Translations under genes and position numbers: made by a program
Notes under the pieces: model-generated
Database searches by the model: none
What the model was told of the DNA's origin: nothing
What the model saw: only the letters and a program-made list of their open reading frames with translations
NCBI GenBank assembly: GCA_964424805.1
Contig: CAYRKH010000044.1
Location: forward strand, 1 to 25,409
Reading direction: 5' to 3'
Source: IDS-8 sp964424805
GTDB lineage: Bacteria; Pseudomonadota; Gammaproteobacteria; Steroidobacterales; Woeseiaceae
DNA length: 25,409 nucleotides
Shown here: positions 1-7,216 of the stretch, one piece after another
Numbering within the stretch: position 1 is the stretch's first letter
Layout: each line of letters opens with the position of its first letter

Positions 1-216
1 CGTGCCGATCGTGTCGCCGACGTTGATCGGCAGGTAGTTGAACACCGTGCCCTCGGAGATGCGCTGCAGGCCCTCGACCCGCATGTCACGCACCACGAAC
101 TCCTCCTGGGCAACTGCCGCCGCCGGCAGCAGCCCCAAGGCGACGAAGAAGGCCAGGAGGCAGGCGAGCAGCAGCGGCTGCCGGACGCTATGCAGGGTTT
201 TCGCGGCTGCCACCAT
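1..216 (-). CDS. bamA: BamA outer-membrane assembly factor, N-terminal fragment (cut by window edge)
   Basis: Translating the minus strand from the ATG at 216 gives 72 codons that run off the window. Residues 1-37 look like a Sec signal peptide: a short basic start, a long Leu/Ala/Phe hydrophobic core, and a probable cleavage after AVAQ. The following part (EEFVVRDMRVEGLQRISEG, then a VFNYLPINVGD stretch) is the start of POTRA domain 1 of BamA. BamA is the central beta-barrel of the BAM complex, which inserts outer-membrane proteins. The start codon shares one base with the rseP stop (TGATG), so translation is probably coupled to rseP, matching the usual rseP-bamA order. The barrel and remaining POTRA domains lie outside the window. 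Confidence 0.9.
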   Translation of the reverse strand, partial: MVAAAKTLHSVRQPLLLACLLAFFVALGLLPAAAVAQEEFVVRDMRVEGLQRISEGTVFNYLPINVGDTIGT

Positions 217-1565
217 CAGCCCAGCAGTCTTGCAATGTCATTGTAGAAGGCGAAGCTCATGAGGAGGAGCAAAGCCAGGATGCCGACCTGCTGGCCGACA
301 AGCTGCGAACGCTCGGACAGCGGGCTGCCCTTCACGAGCTCGATGCCCTGGTAGACGATCTGCCCGCCGTCCAAAACCGGGATCGGCAGCAGGTTCAGGA
401 CGCCCAGGCTGATGCTCACGAGCGCGAGGAAGGTAAGCAGGGCGTTCAGCCCGGCGGCCGCGGAATCGCCGGCGTACTGGGCAATGGCAATCGGGCCGCT
501 GATGTTCTTGATGGACACCTCGCCGGTGACCATGCGCGCGAGCATGCCGACCGTGAACCCGGTCATCTTCCAGGTCTGGCCGAGCGACTCACCGATCGCG
601 GCCAGGGGCCCGAACTGGCGCACGTAGAAGCGACCGGGATCGATCGTGACGCCGACCCCCATGAAGCCGGACTGTCGACCGTCGATCTCGCGCGTGCCCA
701 GCGTCACCTCGACCCGGCGCTCCTCGCCGCCGCGCACCAGCGTCACCGGCACCGTCTCGCCGGGCCGCACGCTGACGACGCGCTCCAGGTCGCCGAAGTC
801 GCCGATCGCCTCGCCGGCGATGCCGGTGATCCGGTCGCCCTCCCGGATTCCGGCGGCCGCCGCCCCGGTCTCCGGCGACACCGAGCCGACTACCGCCGGC
901 GGCCGCCAGGGCTGGAAGCCCAACCCGTCGAACAGCACGCCCGGTTCGGTGAGTCTCGCGGCGCGGCTGCCGACGTCGAGCACCGTGTCGTAGGCGCGGC
1001 CGTCCTCGGTTTCGAGCCGCATCGTGATGCGCCCGTCGCCGAGCATGTCCTCGTACATCGCGACCAGCGCCGTCTGCCAGTCGGTGGCTTCCGTGCTGCC
1101 GATCGACACGATGCGATCGCCGTGTGCGAGCCCGGCCTCGGCGGCGAAGGAGCCGGCCTCGACCTGGCCGATGGTCGGTTTCGCCGTCGGTATGCCGTTG
1201 ACGAAGAGCGCCCAGTACGCCAGCAGCGCGAACAGGAAGTTGAAGAAGGGTCCGGCAAACAGCACCGCGATGCGCGCGGCTACCGGGCGCTGGTTGAAAG
1301 CCCGTCCGCGGTCGGCGGGTTCAACCGGACCCTCGCGGCCGTCCAGGAACTTGACGTAGCCGCCGAGCGGGATCGCCGAGATGCAGAACTCGGTCCGGTC
1401 GCGCCCGAATACGCGCGTCCAGAGCGGCTTGCCGAAACCGATGGAGAAGCGCAGCACCTTCATGCCGCACCAGCGCCCCACGATGAAGTGGCCAAACTCG
1501 TGGACCGCGACCAGCAGGCTGATCGCCAGGATGAATGCCAGCAGGCTGACAAGTGCGGCGCTCAT
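216..1565 (-). CDS. rseP: RseP site-2 intramembrane zinc metalloprotease
   Basis: This 449-aa protein has the usual RseP length (about 450). The zinc motif HEFGH is at residues 22-26 inside the first membrane helix. The second active-site motif, LDGG, lies at about 398-401 in a NLLPIPVLDG context near the C terminus, and supplies the third metal ligand. Between them are two PDZ domains (roughly residues 115-210 and 215-300). RseP cuts the anti-sigma factor RseA within the inner membrane during the sigma-E envelope stress response and also clears leftover signal peptides. The ATG at 1565 overlaps the stop of an upstream 50-codon ORF as ATGA, with a GAGGA Shine-Dalgarno about 12 nt away. It lies just before bamA, the standard context. 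The family assignment is secure; the substrate is inferred from the family. Confidence 0.97.
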   Translation of the reverse strand: MSAALVSLLAFILAISLLVAVHEFGHFIVGRWCGMKVLRFSIGFGKPLWTRVFGRDRTEFCISAIPLGGYVKFLDGREGPVEPADRGRAFNQRPVAARIAVLFAGPFFNFLFALLAYWALFVNGIPTAKPTIGQVEAGSFAAEAGLAHGDRIVSIGSTEATDWQTALVAMYEDMLGDGRITMRLETEDGRAYDTVLDVGSRAARLTEPGVLFDGLGFQPWRPPAVVGSVSPETGAAAAGIREGDRITGIAGEAIGDFGDLERVVSVRPGETVPVTLVRGGEERRVEVTLGTREIDGRQSGFMGVGVTIDPGRFYVRQFGPLAAIGESLGQTWKMTGFTVGMLARMVTGEVSIKNISGPIAIAQYAGDSAAAGLNALLTFLALVSISLGVLNLLPIPVLDGGQIVYQGIELVKGSPLSERSQLVGQQVGILALLLLMSFAFYNDIARLLG

Positions 1566-1714
1566 GCGGCAGGCGTTTCCTCAAATTCGTCGAACGGGAC
1601 CGCCACCGCGGCCATCCCCCGGTTCTGACCCGGCCCTGCCGGTGCAGTTCCGGGGTGCGGCACCGAGGATGCCGCGCGCGGCCTGAATCGCGCCTGAATC
1701 GTCAAGCCTCGCAT
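1562..1714 (-). CDS. Doubtful 50-aa ORF filling the usual dxr position
   Basis: The 148-bp gap between cdsA and rseP can be read as a 50-codon ORF. It starts with ATG overlapping the cdsA stop (TGATG) and ends with TGA overlapping the rseP start (ATGA), so it could be translated by coupling. The protein begins MRGLTIQARF and is rich in Pro, Ala and Arg, with no recognisable domain. Its first six residues loosely resemble the start of DXP reductoisomerase (Dxr), which normally occupies this slot, but that is too short to be evidence. Codon third positions are less GC-rich than in neighbouring genes. An 11-bp near-perfect tandem duplication (1681-1702, unit GCCTGAATCGC) sits inside. It may be a deletion scar rather than a gene. 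Confidence 0.25.
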   Translation of the reverse strand: MRGLTIQARFRPRAASSVPHPGTAPAGPGQNRGMAAVAVPFDEFEETPAA

Positions 1715-2523
1715 CAAACCAGCCCCATCCAGCCGATGCCGAGCGTGAACAGGGGCGCTGCTGCCGCCACGCTGTCGATGCGATCCAGGACGCCGCCGTG
1801 ACCCGGGAAGAACCGGCCGCTGTCCTTGAGTCCCGCGCTCCGCTTGAACATGCTGACGGTGAGGTCGCCGATGATCGAGAGCGTGGCGACGGCGAGGCAG
1901 AACGGCACCACCGCGGCGATGTCGGTGCCCAGGGATTCCAGGTCGATCCAGTAGCGGCTCGCCAGCACCAGCACCACCACCACGGCGGAAAGGCCGCCGA
2001 TCACCCCTTCCCAGGTCTTCCCCGGGCTGATGTTCGGCGCGAGCTTCACGCGCCCCCAGCGCTTGCCCGCAAAATAGGCGCCGACGTCTGCCGCCCACAC
2101 GATGACGAGCACGAACAGCAGCACCGCCGGCTGCAGCGCGTAGAGGGAAATGAGCGCGATGTAGGCCGGCACCATGACCAGCGCGCCGCAGACCCAGCGC
2201 ACCGGGCGGGCGATGGGCGTCGGGTAGAAAAACACCCAGACCAGCGCGGCGAACCACCACGCGAGCCCGATCCGCAGCACCACGTCGACCGCCGTTTCCC
2301 GCGGCAGGAGCCAGCCGACGGTCACGAGCAGCGCGGCGATCACGGCGACGTAGGACAGGCGGCCGGCGGTGCCGCCGAGCGCGAGGAACCCCGACCATTC
2401 CCAGGCCGCCGCCAGGAAGAACGCCGCGATCACGAGCTCGGCGGCGAGCGGCGGCAGGACGAACAGCACCACGAGCAGGGCCACGCCCGCCACGATCGCC
2501 GTCAGGATACGTTCCTTCAGCAT
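1714..2523 (-). CDS. cdsA: CdsA phosphatidate cytidylyltransferase
   Basis: CdsA makes CDP-diacylglycerol from CTP and phosphatidic acid in the inner membrane, the branch point of phospholipid synthesis. The family signature is complete near the C terminus: S-M-F-K-R, then K-D-S-G, then P-G-H-G-G-x-x-D-R. Most of the remaining sequence is hydrophobic, consistent with about eight membrane helices. I chose the ATG at 2523 (MLKERIL), which overlaps the end of uppS by 7 bp and gives 269 aa, the usual size. A longer reading up to 2658 would only add an Arg-rich shadow of uppS. The stop at 1714-1716 overlaps the next small ORF. CdsA uses the same lipid-synthesis operon context as in many Gammaproteobacteria, except that dxr does not follow it. 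Confidence 0.95.
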   Translation of the reverse strand: MLKERILTAIVAGVALLVVLFVLPPLAAELVIAAFFLAAAWEWSGFLALGGTAGRLSYVAVIAALLVTVGWLLPRETAVDVVLRIGLAWWFAALVWVFFYPTPIARPVRWVCGALVMVPAYIALISLYALQPAVLLFVLVIVWAADVGAYFAGKRWGRVKLAPNISPGKTWEGVIGGLSAVVVVLVLASRYWIDLESLGTDIAAVVPFCLAVATLSIIGDLTVSMFKRSAGLKDSGRFFPGHGGVLDRIDSVAAAAPLFTLGIGWMGLV

Positions 2524-3272
2524 GCGACCTGCTCGCCGGTGTAGCCGTAGCGCCGCTGGCGCTGCGCGTAGGTCAGTAAAGCATCGTCGAACTCCTGCTC
2601 GCCGAAATCCGGCCACAGGCAATCGCAGAAATAGAGCTCCGCGTACGCGAGGTTCCACAGCAGGAAGTTGCTGATACGCTTCTCGCCTCCCGTGCGGACC
2701 AGGAGGTCCGGGTCGGGCAGCGCGCCGAGCTCGAGCGCCGCCGCGAATCGTTCCTCGTCGATCGCCGCCGGCGTGAGGGATCCGTTCTCCACCTGCGCCG
2801 CCAGCTTCTGCGCCGCCGCGACGATATCCCAGCGTCCGCCGTAAGCGACCGCCACCGTGAGCCGGAGGCCCCGGTTCTCGTACGTCCGGCGCTCCGCGGC
2901 TTCGATCTTGCGCACGAGCTTCCCGGCCAGCTGCTGGCGCGCGCCGATGAACCTGAGCTTCACGTCGTTACGATGCAGCTCGTCTATTTCCCGTTGCAGG
3001 GCTTCCAGGAAAAGGCTCATGAGACTGCCGACCTCGTCCGCGGGACGGCGCCAGTTTTCGCTGCTGAAGGCGAACAGCGTGAGGTAGTCCACTCCCCGCT
3101 TCGCGGCCAGCTCGACCGTCCGGCGGACGGCCTTGGCACCGGCACGATGCCCCGCGTGCCGCGGCTGCGAGCGCAGCGCCGCCCAGCGGCCGTTGCCGTC
3201 CATGATCACCGCGATGTGCTTCGGGATGCGACGGTCGTCCTTCTCGTCCGGGTTGCTGGGCTGCCTCGTCAA
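2517..3272 (-). CDS. uppS: UppS (Z)-undecaprenyl diphosphate synthase
   Basis: UppS adds eight isopentenyl units in cis to farnesyl diphosphate, making the C55 lipid carrier for peptidoglycan and O-antigen. The catalytic aspartate lies in IAVIMDGNGRWA (Asp25 of the chosen protein), followed by the family motifs FAFSSENWRRP and RTGGEKRISNFLLW. No ATG occurs upstream of the essential MDGNGRW block. I therefore chose TTG at 3272, which is preceded by GAGAG at 5 nt spacing and gives 251 aa, the family norm. A 371-aa reading is possible but only adds frr sequence in a shadow frame. It lies 8 bp after the frr stop and overlaps cdsA by 7 bp. The function is secure, the start less so. Confidence 0.94.
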   Translation of the reverse strand: MTRQPSNPDEKDDRRIPKHIAVIMDGNGRWAALRSQPRHAGHRAGAKAVRRTVELAAKRGVDYLTLFAFSSENWRRPADEVGSLMSLFLEALQREIDELHRNDVKLRFIGARQQLAGKLVRKIEAAERRTYENRGLRLTVAVAYGGRWDIVAAAQKLAAQVENGSLTPAAIDEERFAAALELGALPDPDLLVRTGGEKRISNFLLWNLAYAELYFCDCLWPDFGEQEFDDALLTYAQRQRRYGYTGEQVAC

Positions 3273-3280
3273 CGTCGCTC

Positions 3281-3838
3281 TCAGATTTCCATGAGGTCGC
3301 GTTCTTTGTCCGCCAGCACCCGGTCGATGTCGGCGATGTGCTTGTCGGTAATCCCCTGGATGGTCTCCTGCGCACGCCGCTCGTCGTCCGCGCTGATCAG
3401 CTTTTCCTTCTGCAGCTCCTTCAGATCGCCCAGCGCGTCGCGGCGAATGTTGCGCACCGCCACGCGGCCGTTCTCCGCTTCCTGCCGGACGATCCGGATC
3501 ATGTCCTTGCGCCGCTCCTCCGTCAGGGGCGGCAGCGGCACCCGGATCACCGTCCCCGCCGACGCCGGGTTGAGTCCGAGGTCCGAGTTCATGATGGCCT
3601 TTTCGATCGGCTGCACCATGTTCTTCTCCCACGGCGATACCAGCAGCGTTCGCGAATCCTCGACGCTGACGTTGGCGACCTGGTTGAGCGGCACCTCGCT
3701 GCCGTAATACGACACCGTGATGTGATCGAGCAGGCTCGTGTGCGCGCGGCCGGTGCGGAGCTTCGTCAGCTCCTGGCGCAGCGACTCGACGCTTTTGGCC
3801 ATGCGCGTGGTCGCGTCTTTCCTGATGTCGTCAATCAC
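3281..3838 (-). CDS. frr: Frr ribosome recycling factor
   Basis: The 185-aa product matches E. coli RRF in length and closely in sequence: MIDDIRKDA at the start, LRTGRA, VEDSRTLLV, SDLGLNPASAG, RVPLPPLTEERRKD and VRNIRRDA. RRF works with EF-G to split the post-termination ribosome. The start is GTG at 3838, preceded by GCAGGAG at about 10 nt. It belongs to the rpsB-tsf-pyrH-frr-uppS-cdsA series, but is separated from pyrH by 379 bp. That is unusually long for this pair, and the space holds repeats, so frr may rely on readthrough of a large hairpin or on its own promoter, which I could not identify. Confidence 0.97.
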   Translation of the reverse strand: MIDDIRKDATTRMAKSVESLRQELTKLRTGRAHTSLLDHITVSYYGSEVPLNQVANVSVEDSRTLLVSPWEKNMVQPIEKAIMNSDLGLNPASAGTVIRVPLPPLTEERRKDMIRIVRQEAENGRVAVRNIRRDALGDLKELQKEKLISADDERRAQETIQGITDKHIADIDRVLADKERDLMEI

Positions 3839-3893
3839 GTTTGCTCATCTCCTGCTCGGGTCTTGCCTGGGTCCTGCCTGGGGCTTTGTTGAC

Positions 3894-4009
3894 GCGGTCG
3901 GCAGGGCAGGTGGGGAGGTGTTTGGGGGAATGGCTCCCTCGGGGCCCTTCGGGCCCTCTCGGTCCGCTTTATTTCCCCCAAACACCTCCCCACCTGCCCT
4001 GCCGACCGC
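3894..4009. repeat. 37-bp perfect inverted repeat in the pyrH-frr spacer
   Basis: The left arm (3894-3930) and right arm (3973-4009) are exact reverse complements over 37 bp. They start GCGGTCGGCAGGGCAGG and end TTTGGGGGAA on the left arm. The 42-nt loop contains a smaller stem, GGGCCC-TTC-GGGCCC (3942-3956). No poly-T tract follows either arm, so it is not a canonical terminator. The structure looks like a palindromic or MITE-like insertion. On the operon mRNA it would form a very stable nested hairpin between pyrH and frr. I saw no clear target-site duplication. Confidence 0.85.
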
Positions 4010-4117
4010 TCCCACGGTGCCCGCGATTTCGCCGTCCAGCTCTAGCCCCACGCCGGGCGGAACCGTGGCGCCGACCGCTCCCGCGGTGCCCGGAATTTCC
4101 AGCGCGCGGTCCAGCTC
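4001..4117. repeat. Imperfect direct repeat pair beside the inverted repeat
   Basis: Sequence starting GCCGACCGCTCCC at 4001 recurs at 4070, 69 bp later. The first 30 bases match at 27 positions, and both copies end in GTCCAGCTC (to about 4042 and 4117). The first copy begins inside the right arm of the 37-bp inverted repeat, so the spacer seems to have grown by duplication of repeat material. The 69-bp offset is a multiple of three, so a minus-strand ORF across it shows a repeated Gly/Ala/Val peptide; I do not consider that ORF a gene. The rest of the spacer (4118-4217) shows nothing I can identify. Confidence 0.7.
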
Positions 4118-4217
4118 AGCCACCCACCGGGGATGATTTCCGCCACCCCCGGCGCGCAATGTCCGACCGCCACGACGCCCAAACCCAGCCAGCCCGCCGC
4201 CGCCCCGGGTGCATCCG

Positions 4218-4940
4218 TCATGCGGTCACCAGCGTGCCGACGTTTTCGTCGGTCATGGCGCGGATCAGCGCGTGGTCCTCTGTCATGTTGAAAACGCGCA
4301 ATGGTAAATCATTGTCGCGGCACATCACCACGGCGGTGGCGTCCATGACGTTCAGTTTGTCGGTCAGCACCTTGTCGAACGAAACGGTGTCGTAGAGCGA
4401 GGCCTCCGAGTTCTGCCGCGGGTCGGAATCGTAAACGCCGCTGACCTTGGTCGCCTTGAGGAGCACGTCCGCGCCGATCTCGATGGCGCGCAGGCTCGCC
4501 GCGGTATCGGTCGTGAAGAAGGGGTTGCCGGTGCCGGCCGCGAGGATGACGACCCGGCCTTTTTCCAGGTGCCGCACCGCTCGGCGGCGAATGTAGTCCT
4601 CGCAGACCTCGTGGATCTGGATCGCGGACATCACCCGCGCCACTTCGTCGCGTGATTCCAGCGCGTCCTGCAGCGCGAGCGCGTTCATGACGGTGGCAAG
4701 CATGCCCATGTAGTCGCCGGTGGCGCGATCCATGCCCGCGCCCGCGAGCCCGGCGCCCCGGAAGATGTTGCCCCCGCCGATCACGACCGCCACTTCGATG
4801 CCGAGTCGGCGTACCTCGGCGATTTCGCCCGCTATGCGCCGGATAACCGCCGGGTCGATGCCGTAATCGAGATTGCCCATCAGCGCTTCGCCGGAAAGCT
4901 TCAGCAACACGCGGCGATAAAGAACAGGGGCTTGCTTCAT
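4218..4940 (-). CDS. pyrH: PyrH UMP kinase
   Basis: PyrH phosphorylates UMP to UDP with ATP. It is a bacterial amino-acid-kinase-fold enzyme, hexameric in characterised members and regulated by GTP and UTP. The 240-aa protein has the family size and motifs: VLLKLSGEALMG near residue 12, VVIGGGNIFRG near 53, DYMGMLATVMNALAL near 77, and GTGNPFFTTDTAA in the UMP-binding region. The start at 4940 (MKQAPVLYRR) has only a weak AACAGG Shine-Dalgarno. It follows tsf after 153 bp containing a palindrome that might carry a promoter. The position between tsf and frr is canonical. Confidence 0.97.
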   Translation of the reverse strand: MKQAPVLYRRVLLKLSGEALMGNLDYGIDPAVIRRIAGEIAEVRRLGIEVAVVIGGGNIFRGAGLAGAGMDRATGDYMGMLATVMNALALQDALESRDEVARVMSAIQIHEVCEDYIRRRAVRHLEKGRVVILAAGTGNPFFTTDTAASLRAIEIGADVLLKATKVSGVYDSDPRQNSEASLYDTVSFDKVLTDKLNVMDATAVVMCRDNDLPLRVFNMTEDHALIRAMTDENVGTLVTA

Positions 4941-4994
4941 GTCAGGGCCTGTTAGCAGTCATTTTCACGCATCCTGCCGGCCGGGCGCGCCGGT

Positions 4995-5016
4995 GGCCCT
5001 GCATTCTAGCAGGGCC
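4995..5016 (-). promoter_or_regulatory. Palindrome with extended -10-like core upstream of pyrH
   Basis: GGCCCTGC (4995-5002) and GCAGGGCC (5009-5016) form a perfect 8-bp inverted repeat around a 6-nt centre. On the minus strand the centre reads TGC-TAGAAT, resembling an extended -10 (TGnTAnnnT), about 60 nt upstream of pyrH. I found no convincing -35. It could be a pyrH promoter, a hairpin between tsf and pyrH, or both; without a T tract it is not a standard terminator. Confidence 0.35.
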
Positions 5017-5093
5017 GGGCTGGTACCGGTGACCGGTCCGGGCGGCAAGCCCGCCGCGGGATGTTCCCCGCGAGAGGCGCTTCGACGGCGGGA

Positions 5094-5969
5094 TCAGGCG
5101 CCGCGATTGACCTGTGCCATCACCTCGTCGGCGAAGTTTTCACGGCTTTTCTCGATGCCCTCGCCGAGCTCGAAGCGGACGTAGCCGACAACCCGTGCGC
5201 CGGCGTCGGCGAGCAGCTTGCCGACGGCCTGGTCGGGGTCCTTCACGAACGGCTGGCCGACCAGGGTGATCTCCTTCAGGTACTTGGCGAGCTTGCCCTC
5301 CACCATCTTCTTCACGATGTCGTCCGGCTTGCCGGATTCCTTCGCCTGCTCCGCGAACACGCGGCGCTCCCGGTCCAGCACCTCACCGGGCACGGCGGCC
5401 TCGTCCGGGTAGGCCGGGTTCGCCGCCGCCACGTGCATCGCGATGTCCTGCGCAAGCTCCGCGCTGCCGCCGGCGAGCGAGACCAGCACGCCGATGCGCG
5501 ACTGGTGCGTGTAACGGCCGAGATGATCCTCCGCCTCGAGGCGCGCGAATCGCCGCACGGAGATGTTCTCGCCGACCTTCTGGACGAGCTCGGTGCGGGC
5601 GGCTTCGACGGTACGGCCGTCGCCGAGCGTCGCCGACGACAGTGCGCCGACGTCCGCCGGGTTCTCGCGCAGCACGAGCTCCGCGACCGCTTCCGCGAAG
5701 CCCGCGAAGTTCTCGTCCTTCGCCACGAAATCCGTTTCGGAATTGACCTCCACGATGGCCGCCTCGCGGCCGTCGCTTGCGATCACGATGCGGCCGTCCG
5801 CGGCGACGCGGCCGGATTTCTTGTCCGCCTTCGCCTGGCCGGATTTCCTGAGATAAAGAACCGCCGCTTCCATGTCGCCGCCGGTTTCGACGAGCGCCTT
5901 CTTGCACTCCATCATCCCGGCGCCGGTGCGCTCGCGGAGATCCTTGACCTGTGATGCGCTGATGGGCAT
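5094..5969 (-). CDS. tsf: Translation elongation factor Ts
   Basis: EF-Ts exchanges GDP for GTP on EF-Tu. The protein has 291 aa (E. coli 283). It begins with the UBA-like N-terminal domain (ITASQVKDLRERTGAGMM-type; here MPISASQVKDLRERTGAGMM at 1-20), followed by ECKKAL. The nucleotide-exchange motif TDFVAKDENF is at residues 79-88, which inserts near the EF-Tu magnesium site. The coiled-coil and C-terminal dimerisation parts follow. The start at 5969 has a strong AAGGAG Shine-Dalgarno at 7 nt. It is 57 bp after rpsB and presumably co-transcribed with it. Confidence 0.98.
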   Translation of the reverse strand: MPISASQVKDLRERTGAGMMECKKALVETGGDMEAAVLYLRKSGQAKADKKSGRVAADGRIVIASDGREAAIVEVNSETDFVAKDENFAGFAEAVAELVLRENPADVGALSSATLGDGRTVEAARTELVQKVGENISVRRFARLEAEDHLGRYTHQSRIGVLVSLAGGSAELAQDIAMHVAAANPAYPDEAAVPGEVLDRERRVFAEQAKESGKPDDIVKKMVEGKLAKYLKEITLVGQPFVKDPDQAVGKLLADAGARVVGYVRFELGEGIEKSRENFADEVMAQVNRGA

Positions 5970-6002
5970 CTCGCTACTCCTTAAATACTGTGTGGGGCGC
6001 GC

Positions 6003-6017
6003 GGCCGGTGGCCGGCC
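6003..6017 (-). other. Short hairpin in the rpsB-tsf spacer
   Basis: GGCCGG (6003-6008) and CCGGCC (6012-6017) form a 6-bp stem with a 3-nt loop, next to a GC palindrome near 6015-6026. There is no T tract. In E. coli the rpsB-tsf spacer attenuates transcription, lowering tsf relative to rpsB. This hairpin is in the right place for a similar role, but that is an inference. Confidence 0.35.
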
Positions 6018-6026
6018 CCGGGGGCC

Positions 6027-7058
6027 TCAGCTCGCAACGTCTTCGGACGACTCCGGCGCCGGTGCCGACTCGTCGGCCTGCGGCTTGGGTGCCGCGCCTT
6101 CGGCCGGCTCGGGCACCGCTTCCGCGACCGCTTCCTGCGGCGCGGACGAGGTCGTGCCCTGCTGCTCCGGCTGGACGGATTCCGCCGCCGCGTCTTCCGC
6201 GGCTTCGCCGGGCGCGTCCTTCGCGGCAGCCGTCTTCTTTGCTGCCGTCTTGCGCGTTGCGGTGCGCGCCGGCGCCTTCCGGGGCGCCGCCTTCTGCCGG
6301 CGGCCGGTGGCTTTGCGGGGCTTGCCCTCCTCGTCGAGCTCGACGAAATCGTCTTCACCGAGCTGCACCTGCGGCAGCGAGGCCTTGCCTTCGAGCACCG
6401 CGTCGGCAATCAGCGTCGTATAAAGCGCGATCGCCCGCATCGCATCGTCGTTGCCGGGGATGACGTAGTCGACACCCTCCGGTGAGCAGTTGGTGTCCAC
6501 CACGGCCACGACGGGGATGTCGAGCTTACGCGCTTCCCGCACGGCGATGTCCTCGTGATCGACGTCGATCACGAACATCACGTCGGGCAGCGCGCCCATG
6601 TCCTTGATACCCCCGAGGCTGCGCTCGAGCTTGTCGCGCTCACGATTCAGCCCGAGGATCTCTTTCTTCGTGAGTGCCTCGAAACCGCCCTCTTCCGCCA
6701 TCTCGGTCAGCTCCTTCAGGCGCTTCACCGATTGGCGAATGGTCTTGTAGTTCGTGAGCATGCCGCCCAGCCAGCGGTAGCTGACGAAGGGCATGCCGCA
6801 ACGCTCGGCCTGGGTTCGGATGGACTCTCGAGCGGAGCGCTTGGTGCCCACGAAGAGCACCGTGCCGCCGTCGGCAACCACCGTCTTGATGAAGGCGTAA
6901 GCCTCCCGCGCCATCGGCAGGCTTTTTTCGAGGTTGATGATGTGGATCTTGTTACGCTCGCCGAAGATGTAGGGCGCCATCTTCGGGTTCCAGTAACGGG
7001 TCTGATGACCAAAGTGCACGCCAGCTTCCAGCATCTGGCGCATGGTTACGTCTGCCAT
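6027..7058 (-). CDS. rpsB: Ribosomal protein uS2 with a long C-terminal extension
   Basis: The start MADVTMRQMLEAGVHFGHQT and the motifs KMAPYIFGERNKIHIINLEK, RWLGGMLTN and PVVAVVDTNCSPEGVDYVIPGNDDA (in parts) identify uS2 of the 30S subunit. The core ends near residue 245, as in E. coli (241 aa), but the protein continues to 343. The extra ~98 residues are low in complexity: a basic stretch at about 247-280 (Lys/Arg/Ala/Thr), then an acidic Ala/Glu/Pro-rich tail at about 281-343. The extension is in frame and of the same codon style as the core, so it is not a simple readthrough of spacer. Shine-Dalgarno GGGAG sits 6 nt before the ATG. This is the first gene of the minus-strand operon. Confidence 0.97.
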   Translation of the reverse strand: MADVTMRQMLEAGVHFGHQTRYWNPKMAPYIFGERNKIHIINLEKSLPMAREAYAFIKTVVADGGTVLFVGTKRSARESIRTQAERCGMPFVSYRWLGGMLTNYKTIRQSVKRLKELTEMAEEGGFEALTKKEILGLNRERDKLERSLGGIKDMGALPDVMFVIDVDHEDIAVREARKLDIPVVAVVDTNCSPEGVDYVIPGNDDAMRAIALYTTLIADAVLEGKASLPQVQLGEDDFVELDEEGKPRKATGRRQKAAPRKAPARTATRKTAAKKTAAAKDAPGEAAEDAAAESVQPEQQGTTSSAPQEAVAEAVPEPAEGAAPKPQADESAPAPESSEDVAS

Positions 7059-7063
7059 GTTGT

Positions 7064-7180
7064 CTCCCGGGTTGAGCCTCCGTACACCCCGATCCGCAAC
7101 CCGGATACCGGACTTGAGTCCGGCACCCCGGCACCCGGCGGACCGTGACGGTGTACGTGTGGATTAATTGCCAGTACGGC
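7064..7180 (-). promoter_or_regulatory. Structured rpsB mRNA leader
   Basis: The predicted leader is about 120 nt long. CGTACACC (7081-7088) is complementary to GGTGTACG (7150-7157), giving an 8-bp closing stem. Inside it, CCGGAC-TTGA-GTCCGG (7108-7123) forms a second hairpin. The closing stem lies just upstream of the Shine-Dalgarno. In E. coli, protein S2 represses translation of rpsB-tsf through its leader. A similar autoregulatory role here is plausible but inferred from position and pairing only. Confidence 0.45.
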
Positions 7181-7186
7181 GCGCGC

Positions 7187-7216
7187 TTTATACCATAGCG
7201 GGTCGCACGTGGACAA
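7187..7216 (-). promoter_or_regulatory. Sigma-70 promoter of rpsB operon
   Basis: On the minus strand TTGTCC (7216-7211) and TATAAA (7192-7187) are 18 bp apart, fair -35 and -10 matches. They stand out in a GC-rich region and lie about 130 bp upstream of rpsB. Transcription should start near 7180. Confidence 0.65.

Noticed and set aside
3845..4159. Minus-strand 104-aa ORF between pyrH and frr
   Set aside because: It is a Gly/Pro-rich translation of the inverted and direct repeats, with no Shine-Dalgarno or recognisable domain. The peptide repeats simply mirror the DNA repeats.
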